DNA from: SKLM01 sp964421785
GTDB taxonomy: Bacteria > Chloroflexota > Anaerolineae > B4-G1
DNA length: 11,637 bases
Direction of reading: 5' to 3'
NCBI GenBank assembly: GCA_964421785.1
Contig: CAYQZG010000131.1
Coordinates: forward strand, 1 to 11,637
A program made the position numbers and the translations under genes. Each line of letters opens with the position of its first letter. Positions within the stretch are counted from its first letter, which is position 1. Under the pieces are notes generated by a model. It saw only the letters and a list, made by a program, of their open reading frames with translations, was not told the origin of the DNA and did no database searches. Of the stretch, positions 6,606 to 11,637 are shown in pieces.

Positions 6606-7406
6606 ATGGAAGCATCAGACACGGAGACCTCGAAGCAGCGAGGAGCGATCCGCCTGCTGTGGGGCATCATCCGGCGGCCTCGCGCCACATTGGCTGACCT
6701 GAGCGAGGGCGGAGGGCGCACGTGGTGGCTACCCGCCGTGCTGGCTCTGCTCCTGATCACACTTCCCGTCGTCGTCGCCGCCCCCATCACCGCTCGCCAG
6801 TCTCGAGAAGCGCTGGCCGCCGTCCAGGAGCAGCTGGATGAGGGAAGCTCCGCGGAGGAGCAGGCCCAGATGGAACGGGCGAGGTCCATCGTCGCCTCTC
6901 CCCTCATCACGGTCGTCTTCCCCGCCGTCAGCGGCGTGCTGGGACGGGTGGTCGGCTGGCTGGTCTGGGCCGGTGCGCTCTATCTGGCGGGGATGGCGCT
7001 GGGCGGCCGGAGCGCCTTCGGCCACGTGTTCCGCATGGTCGTGTGGACCTGGCTGCCCTACGCACTGCGCGGCCTGCTCCAGACGGTGTACATCGCGCTC
7101 AGCGATCAGCTGATCCTCAACCCGGGCCTCTCCGGCCTGGTGCGGCAGGAGAGCTCCGTCACGGAGATGATCGCCGCCCCGCCCAGCCCGGGCCAGCAGA
7201 TTCTGGCGGCCCTCCTATCGCGGGTCGACCTCTTCCTGGTCTGGCACTTGATCCTGCTGGTGATCGGCGTGAGAGTGACGATGCGCCTCTCCCGACGGAA
7301 GGCCGTGCTGGTCACATTGGGCGTGTGGGCCCTGCTGACGGCCCTGGCCCTGATTCCGGCCGTCATCGGCGCCACCGTCACCGAGGTCGGCGTCCTCGGC
7401 CAGTAG
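6606..7406 (+). CDS. YIP1-like multi-spanning membrane protein
   Basis: The protein has 266 residues. A short soluble N-terminus with a conserved-looking stretch (LLWGIIRRPRATLADL, 18-32) leads into hydrophobic segments at about 41-61, 99-131 (long enough for one or two helices), 140-165, 205-225 and 232-255. A charged Gln/Glu-rich loop at 65-95 separates the first two. This opening plus five or so helices is the pattern of bacterial YIP1-domain proteins, which often accompany MacB-type ABC genes in Chloroflexota and archaea. No catalytic residues are expected. It is the first gene after the promoter at 6500-6528, and the ATPase gene starts 23 nt after its stop, so the two are co-transcribed. 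A supporting role in the membrane for the ABC machine is inference from position. Confidence 0.75.
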   Translation: MEASDTETSKQRGAIRLLWGIIRRPRATLADLSEGGGRTWWLPAVLALLLITLPVVVAAPITARQSREALAAVQEQLDEGSSAEEQAQMERARSIVASPLITVVFPAVSGVLGRVVGWLVWAGALYLAGMALGGRSAFGHVFRMVVWTWLPYALRGLLQTVYIALSDQLILNPGLSGLVRQESSVTEMIAAPPSPGQQILAALLSRVDLFLVWHLILLVIGVRVTMRLSRRKAVLVTLGVWALLTALALIPAVIGATVTEVGVLGQ

Positions 7407-7429
7407 CTCCTATCCACGGTCGGTGCTTC

Positions 7430-8119
7430 ATGACCAGACCAGAGCCACTCATCCGCACCCATGATCTCCATCGGGACTTCCAGATGGGCCATACCACCGT
7501 CCACGCGCTGGACGGGGTCGATATCTCGGTGGAGGAAGGGGAGTTTTTGAGCGTCCTGGGGCCCTCGGGGTCGGGCAAGTCGACGCTGTTGCATCTGATC
7601 GGCGGTCTCGACCGTCCCACCGCGGGTCAGATCTGGGTGGGGGATAGCGACATCGCCGCGCTGGACGAGAACGAGCTGGCCGCGTACCGCCGGCGCGAGG
7701 TAGGCTTCGTCTTCCAGGCCTTCAACCTGGTCTCCACGATGACGGCGCTGCAGAACGTGGCGTTCCCCATGTTCTTCGCCCGCGTCCCCCCAGCTCAACG
7801 GCAGGAGCGGGCACGCTCTCTGCTGGCGGCGGTGGGGCTGGCCGAGCGCATGGATCACCGGCCGACGGAGCTCTCCGGCGGAGAGCAGCAGCGGGTGGCC
7901 ATCGCGCGGGCGTTGGCCAACGATCCCACCATCATCCTGGCCGACGAGCCCACGGGCAACCTGGACAGTCACACCGGGGCGGAGGTGATGTCGGTGCTGG
8001 AGCGGCTCAACCAGGAACAGGGGCGCACCATCGTCGTCGTATCGCACGACCCGACGGTGATGGGCTTTGTCAAGCGATCGGTCCATCTGCTGGACGGGCG
8101 GATCACCGACCGATTGTAG
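7430..8119 (+). CDS. ABC transporter ATPase, MacB/LolD type
   Basis: The protein has 229 residues, the usual length of this family. All nucleotide-binding motifs are intact: Walker A GPSGSGKST at 44-52, Q-loop Gln96 (VFQAFNL), signature LSGGEQQR at 148-155, Walker B IILADEP at 168-174 with catalytic Glu173, D-loop NLDS at 177-180 and H-loop His206. The LSGGEQQR signature and the ADEPTGNLDS block are typical of the MacB/LolD/FtsE branch, which transmits mechanical force through FtsX-type permeases. The ATG at 7430 places the first beta strand correctly. It has no clear ribosome binding site, so translation is probably coupled to the YIP1-like gene ending 23 nt before. The reading frame stays open upstream into the YIP1 gene, but that extension is not protein-like for this family. 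The matching permease is encoded two genes downstream. Confidence 0.95.
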   Translation: MTRPEPLIRTHDLHRDFQMGHTTVHALDGVDISVEEGEFLSVLGPSGSGKSTLLHLIGGLDRPTAGQIWVGDSDIAALDENELAAYRRREVGFVFQAFNLVSTMTALQNVAFPMFFARVPPAQRQERARSLLAAVGLAERMDHRPTELSGGEQQRVAIARALANDPTIILADEPTGNLDSHTGAEVMSVLERLNQEQGRTIVVVSHDPTVMGFVKRSVHLLDGRITDRL

Positions 8120-8122
8120 TCA

Positions 8123-8157
8123 GGCACGCCAAGCTGAGCGTAGCTCAGCCGAGTGCC
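8123..8157 (+). other. Intercistronic stem-loop between ATPase and CARDB genes
   Basis: GCTGAGC (8133-8139) pairs exactly with GCTCAGC (8143-8149) over a GTA loop. After a small internal bulge GGCAC (8123-8127) pairs with GTGCC (8153-8157). The 12 paired bases begin 3 nt after the ATPase stop codon. No T-tract follows, so a full terminator is unlikely. An mRNA processing or stability element that changes the ratio of ATPase to downstream products, or a partial terminator, fits better. Confidence 0.6.
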
Positions 8158-8199
8158 GCCCGTCTCTTGGTTGACGTGCGACGTCTCGGAACGGCCTAT

Positions 8200-8205
8200 G
8201 GAGGA
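8200..8205 (+). promoter_or_regulatory. Ribosome binding site of the TIG/CARDB gene
   Basis: GGAGGA lies just before the ATG at 8209, which opens a clear signal peptide. The spacing is short (3-4 nt). It rules out the in-frame TTG at 8167 as start. Confidence 0.7.
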
Positions 8206-8208
8206 ACA

Positions 8209-10101
8209 ATGCGTAAAGCTCTCGTGATAACAGTCCTGCTCATCATCCCGGCGGTGGCGCTCCTGTTGGCAACCGCTGTCGCCGCAAGCCCCCTGCCTCA
8301 ATTGACGCTGACCACCGTCGAGCCCGACCGGCTGGTCAGCCAGGAGGGTGGCGCGCTTAGTATCTACGGCAGCGGCTTCACCACCGCCACCGTCGGCCGA
8401 CTGGTCGGCCACGGCCTGCTGGATACCACCTTCGTCAACAGCGAGGCCCTGCAGGCCGTGGTGCCGCCCGGCGTCCCGCCCGGCACCTACGACGTGCAGG
8501 TGAGCCAGACCGGCGTGTCGGCCACCCTCCCGTCGGCGCTGACCATCGTCGCTGCCACGCCCACGCCCGGGCCCACCGCCGTCCCCACGCTAGAGCCCAC
8601 GACGGTGCCGGGCCGACCGAACATCGTCCTCCTCAATTACACCACCGACCCAGCGCGCGTCGTGGCAGGTCGCGAGTTCATCGTCACCGTCGAGGTCTAC
8701 AACAACGGCAGCCGGGCCGGCGAGAACACGATCGTCACCTTCCCCGGCGGCACCTTCGTGCCGGTGGGCGAAGCGAGCCATCTGCTGTGGCAGCTGCACA
8801 TCAACCACACCGCCGTCGTCACGCAGCGCATGCGCGCCCCCAGCGGCCTGGCCTCCGGCACGTACAACCTGCAGGTCGGCCTCAGCGCCAACGACTACGA
8901 GGGGAACCACTTCGAGTTCCCCGAGACGATGACCGTCGAGGTGACCGGCGTGGTGCAAGGGCGCCCCCAGTTGATCATCGAGGAGGCCCAGTCCGAGCCG
9001 TCCGTCCTGGGCCCGGGCGATGCCTTCAGCCTGACACTGCAGTTGGCCAATCGGGGCAGCCGCACGGCGACCGGCGTGGTGATCGGCGTCGCCTCGGCCG
9101 AGCTGGCCGTGCCGGCGGGCGGAGGCAACACTGTGGCGATCGACCGTATCGGCATCGAACGACGGACGGCTGTGACGCTGCCGCTGGTGCTCGGGGAGAT
9201 CACCCAGGCCGGCCACCAGGCGCTTGGTATCTCGCTGAGCTACAGCGACTACGGCGGCGGCACCTACGCCGACCAGCAGAACGTCGGGCTGGAGGTGATC
9301 ACCGCGCTCTCCGACCGCCCCCAGCTGATCGTCGACGACTACCAGACGACGTCCGACCCCCTGAGCCCAGGCGATACGTTCACCCTGACGCTGGGCATGA
9401 ACAACGTGGGCGGTGGGGATGCGGAGCGACTGACGCTGACCCTGGGCGGCGAGGGTGGCAGCAACCTGGGGCCGTTCGCCCCGCTTCGCTCCAGCAACGT
9501 CAAGTTCGTGTCGCGCGTGGGCGCGGGCGAGACGATCGAGGTAACGCAGCAATTCGTGGTCGACGGATCGGCAGGATCGGGGTCCTACAGCCTGCCGCTG
9601 GCGCTGGCCTACGACGACACCCGCGGCACGCGCCACACCGACAGCCAGCTGATCAGCCTGCTGGTGCGTCGGCAGCCGCACGTTCAGATCGGCTTCTACC
9701 GCCCCGTCATGACGACCACCGTCGGGCTCCCCTTCGCCCTGCCGGTCGAGGTGACCAACATCGGGCGCACGCAGATCAACGTCAGCACCCTGGAGCTCAC
9801 CAGCGAGGATCTGGAGATCCAGGACGGCGCCCTCTACGTGGGTCCCCTCGACGGAGGCACGTCGGCGTCCCTGGAGGCGACGGCCATCGCCGACGAAGGG
9901 GGGATAGCCCAGGTGTTGGTCTCCGTTCACTACCTGGACGATTTCGACCAGCCACGGGCGGTGACGGAGACGCTGACAGTGGATGTGGAGGAGCCGGTCA
10001 TGCCCACGCCGCAGCCCGAGGCGCGGCCCCAGGAACAGCGGAGGGGCCTGCTGGGGAAGGTGTGGCGCTTCCTGCGGGCGCTGCTGGGGCTGGGGAGCTG
10101 A
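8209..10101 (+). CDS. Secreted IPT/TIG plus CARDB-repeat protein of the ABC operon
   Basis: The protein has 630 residues. The signal peptide covers about residues 1-26 (MRK, a hydrophobic stretch to about 20, then ATAVAAS). An IPT/TIG-like domain spans about 31-114 (VEPDRLVSQEGGALSIYGSGF ... VPPGVPPGTYDVQV). A Thr/Pro-rich linker follows at 115-136. Four CARDB-like Ig repeats begin at about 137, 252, 369 and 489, each opening with RP or QP and a strand, then a Pro-Gly-Asp/Glu-type turn, then a V-x-N-x-G strand. After a second Pro/Gln linker (598-610) the protein ends in a basic amphipathic helix at 611-630 rather than a membrane segment. CARDB proteins of this sort recur next to MacB-type ABC genes. 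This one lies between ATPase and permease, so it is a likely extracytoplasmic partner of the transporter. No enzyme motif is seen. Confidence 0.85.
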   Translation: MRKALVITVLLIIPAVALLLATAVAASPLPQLTLTTVEPDRLVSQEGGALSIYGSGFTTATVGRLVGHGLLDTTFVNSEALQAVVPPGVPPGTYDVQVSQTGVSATLPSALTIVAATPTPGPTAVPTLEPTTVPGRPNIVLLNYTTDPARVVAGREFIVTVEVYNNGSRAGENTIVTFPGGTFVPVGEASHLLWQLHINHTAVVTQRMRAPSGLASGTYNLQVGLSANDYEGNHFEFPETMTVEVTGVVQGRPQLIIEEAQSEPSVLGPGDAFSLTLQLANRGSRTATGVVIGVASAELAVPAGGGNTVAIDRIGIERRTAVTLPLVLGEITQAGHQALGISLSYSDYGGGTYADQQNVGLEVITALSDRPQLIVDDYQTTSDPLSPGDTFTLTLGMNNVGGGDAERLTLTLGGEGGSNLGPFAPLRSSNVKFVSRVGAGETIEVTQQFVVDGSAGSGSYSLPLALAYDDTRGTRHTDSQLISLLVRRQPHVQIGFYRPVMTTTVGLPFALPVEVTNIGRTQINVSTLELTSEDLEIQDGALYVGPLDGGTSASLEATAIADEGGIAQVLVSVHYLDDFDQPRAVTETLTVDVEEPVMPTPQPEARPQEQRRGLLGKVWRFLRALLGLGS

Positions 10102-10108
10102 TGAAGCG

Positions 10109-11485
10109 ATGGCGATACGCGATCTACTGAGACTGGTATGGAGCAACCTGCTGCGCCGGAAGGCGCGCGTGGTCATGACGGCCATCGGCGTGGTCATCGG
10201 CACGGCGGCGGTCATCGTGCTGGTCTCGCTGGCCGCCGGCCTGCAGCGCAGCGCCACCCAGGACCTGGGCTCCATTGGCGAGCTGACCGAGATCACCGTC
10301 AGCCCCGGCTCGGTGGCCAGGGCCTTCGGCGGCGGGTCATCCGGGCGAGCTGGCGAGGAGGCGGTGTTGAACGACCGCGCCCTGGCCGAGTTTCGCGAGC
10401 TGCCCGGGGTCGTGGCCGCCACCCCCCTGGAGCCTTTGAGCGGCCAGGCGAGGCTCCGGCTCAACCGTCTGGAGGCCTACGCGCGGATCGTGGGCGTCGA
10501 CTCCACGCAGGTGGAGCACCTGGGGTTGGAGATGGCCAGCGGCATCGACCGGCTGGGGCGCTGGCAGGCCATCGCCGGAGCGCGCGTGGCGGAGAACTTC
10601 TACAATCCCCGAGACATCGGCTCGGTGGGGGAAAGAGCAAGGGAACGAAGGCAAGCGGCGCGAGGCAGGAGCGCGGCAGCAGGGGAAGAGGCGGGAGAGC
10701 CGCCCGACCTGCAGGGGCAGCCGCTGCAGCTGGTGCTCACCAGGATGGGAGAAGGGGGCCAGGCGGCGGAGCGGATCGCGCGCCTGCGGGTGACAGGGGT
10801 GCTGGAGGAATCGGGCGGGCAGAGGGACTATACCCTCTACCTGCCGCTGAGAGACGTGCTGGAGCTAAACAGATGGGTCACCGGCGCTCGCTTCGACCCT
10901 GACCGCGATGGATACAGCCAGGTGCTGGTCAAAGTCGCCAACGCCGACCAGACGCTGGCCGTGGAGCGAGAGATCATCGGTCGAGGATTCTTCGCCTTCT
11001 CGGCCCGCAGCGCGCTGCAGGGCATCAACCAGATCTTCCTCATCATTCAGGGGGTCTTCGGAGGCATCGGCGCCATCGCGCTGATCGTGGCCGCCTTCGG
11101 CATCGCCAACACCATGCTGATGGCGATTTACGAGCGCACGCGGGAGATCGGGCTGATGAAGGCCGTGGGTGCGACCAATCGGGACGTCATGTCCGTCTTT
11201 CTGACGGAGGCCGGGGCCATCGGGCTGCTGGGCGGCATCGCGGGGGTGCTGCTGGGCGTCGGCCTGGGCGCCGCCATCGACCTGATCGCCGGCACCTATC
11301 TGGCCGCCCAGGCGGTGCAGAGCGGGGCCAGCGCTGCGGAGGTGGAGATCTCCCTGGTCCACACGCCGCTGTGGCTGCCTATTTTCGCGCTCCTCTTCTC
11401 GGCCGTGGTCGGAGTGGTCTCGGGCGTCTACCCGGCGGTGCAGGCGGCGTCTCTGGATCCCATCGCGGCGCTGAAGTATGAGTAG
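10109..11485 (+). CDS. ABC transporter permease, MacB/FtsX type
   Basis: The protein has 458 residues. The start at 10109 gives the family's opening (MAIRDLLRLVWSNLLRRKAR) followed by a first membrane helix at about 21-43. A large extracytoplasmic MacB-type domain spans about 45-300. The FtsX domain has helices near 308-333, 365-395 and 420-442, the coupling segment IYERTREIGLMKAVGATNRDV (340-360) that contacts the ATPase, and the standard ending YPAVQAASLDPIAALKYE. It begins 7 nt after the stop of the CARDB gene, with GGGGAG 11 nt upstream, so translation is probably coupled. With the ATPase at 7430 it should form a homodimeric mechanotransmission complex moving a substrate at or beyond the outer face of the membrane. 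An Arg/Ala/Glu-rich low-complexity insert at about 173-198 interrupts the extracytoplasmic domain. Confidence 0.93.
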   Translation: MAIRDLLRLVWSNLLRRKARVVMTAIGVVIGTAAVIVLVSLAAGLQRSATQDLGSIGELTEITVSPGSVARAFGGGSSGRAGEEAVLNDRALAEFRELPGVVAATPLEPLSGQARLRLNRLEAYARIVGVDSTQVEHLGLEMASGIDRLGRWQAIAGARVAENFYNPRDIGSVGERARERRQAARGRSAAAGEEAGEPPDLQGQPLQLVLTRMGEGGQAAERIARLRVTGVLEESGGQRDYTLYLPLRDVLELNRWVTGARFDPDRDGYSQVLVKVANADQTLAVEREIIGRGFFAFSARSALQGINQIFLIIQGVFGGIGAIALIVAAFGIANTMLMAIYERTREIGLMKAVGATNRDVMSVFLTEAGAIGLLGGIAGVLLGVGLGAAIDLIAGTYLAAQAVQSGASAAEVEISLVHTPLWLPIFALLFSAVVGVVSGVYPAVQAASLDPIAALKYE

Positions 11486-11508
11486 CGGCAAGAATCTGAA
11501 TACGCTGC

Positions 11509-11515
11509 AAGGAGG
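11509..11515 (+). promoter_or_regulatory. Strong ribosome binding site before the last small ORF
   Basis: AAGGAGG lies 6 nt before the ATG at 11522. It is the best Shine-Dalgarno sequence in the window and argues that the following ATG is really used. Confidence 0.75.
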
Positions 11516-11521
11516 GCAAGC

Positions 11522-11614
11522 ATGAAGATCAAAGCAGGTAGAGGAGCAGTGCTTCTGCTGATCGCGCTAGGTACGGCGGGGGAGACCTGGATCCTCCATC
11601 ACAGGGGATCTTGA
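11522..11614 (+). CDS. 30-residue hydrophobic microprotein, or frameshifted N-terminus of the next operon gene
   Basis: The frame begins MKIKAGRG, continues with a hydrophobic stretch (about residues 9-20, VLLLIALG) and ends in a short basic tail before TGA at 11612-11614. It starts 36 nt after the permease stop and has a near-perfect ribosome binding site. Basic start plus one membrane-spanning stretch would make it a single-helix membrane peptide associated with the permease. Alternatively this is the signal anchor of a longer exported or adaptor protein whose frame has been broken: both other forward frames stay open from about 11590 to the window end. The sequence stops too soon to choose. 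Confidence 0.5.
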   Translation: MKIKAGRGAVLLLIALGTAGETWILHHRGS

Positions 11615-11637
11615 GCCCGGCCGGAACGACGGCCATG

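Noticed and set aside
7043..7429. Upstream in-frame extension of the ATPase
   Set aside because: It lies within the YIP1-like gene in another frame, and the ATPase fold begins correctly at 7430.
7106..8086. Minus-strand open frame of 326 codons opposite the ATPase
   Set aside because: The plus strand carries every ABC ATPase motif, and the antisense frame shows no domain.
8171..8202. TTGACG at 8171-8176 as a -35 box for an internal promoter
   Set aside because: No acceptable -10 box lies 16-18 nt downstream, and initiation would fall at or after the start codon.
8167..8208. TTG start 14 codons upstream of the CARDB protein
   Set aside because: The extension would put polar residues before a clear signal peptide, and GGAGGA points to the ATG at 8209.
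8590..10464. Minus-strand open frame of 624 codons opposite the CARDB and permease genes
   Set aside because: Its His/Arg/Gln-rich composition is typical of an antisense shadow, and it crosses two genes that have clear family signatures on the plus strand.
1..11637. tRNA, rRNA, CRISPR array, insertion sequence or attachment site
   Set aside because: I saw no such structure: no regularly spaced repeats, no transposase-like protein and no terminal inverted repeats.

Overview
This GC-rich, gene-dense window most likely comes from a member of the Chloroflexota, of the Anaerolineae/Caldilineae/Ardenticatenia kind. That assignment is inferred from protein style: secreted proteins ending in a Val-Tyr-Leu-Pro-Leu-Val tail, a right-handed beta-helix protein with a choice-of-anchor-Q-like end, a DUF3160 domain, a toast-rack lipoprotein, and a YIP1 / ABC ATPase / CARDB / MacB-type permease cluster. 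There is no rRNA, tRNA or housekeeping marker to fix the taxon, and I see no mobile element or CRISPR array.

Left part (1-5125, plus strand): large exported or surface proteins. First is the 3' part of a protein with NHL repeats followed by seven ~50-residue blades of a second repeat, probably a seven-bladed propeller. After 95 nt comes a 1229-residue secreted protein that joins a right-handed beta-helix to a complete DUF3160 domain. Both proteins end in the V-Y-[LV]-P-[LV]-[VL] tail. The second also carries a copy inside, exactly where the beta-helix half would end if it were a separate protein. This recurring tail, sitting where sorting signals usually sit, is the best candidate here for an undescribed system.

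Middle (5256-6293, minus strand): a probable two-gene unit, a toast-rack (DUF2154-like) lipoprotein followed by a 73-residue two-helix membrane protein. It is divergent from the right-hand operon and convergent with the DUF3160 gene.

Right part (6500 to the end, plus strand): a near-consensus promoter (TTGACG, 17 nt, TATAAT) drives an apparent operon of a YIP1-like membrane protein, a MacB/LolD-type ATPase, a secreted IPT/TIG plus four-CARDB-like protein, and a MacB/FtsX-type permease. A small ORF with a very strong ribosome binding site follows; it is either a 30-residue membrane microprotein or the start of a frameshifted gene. Together these look like an envelope ABC machine of the mechanotransmission (MacB/LolCDE/FtsEX) class. 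The CARDB protein occupies the place where an adaptor would be expected, but its substrate cannot be read from the sequence.
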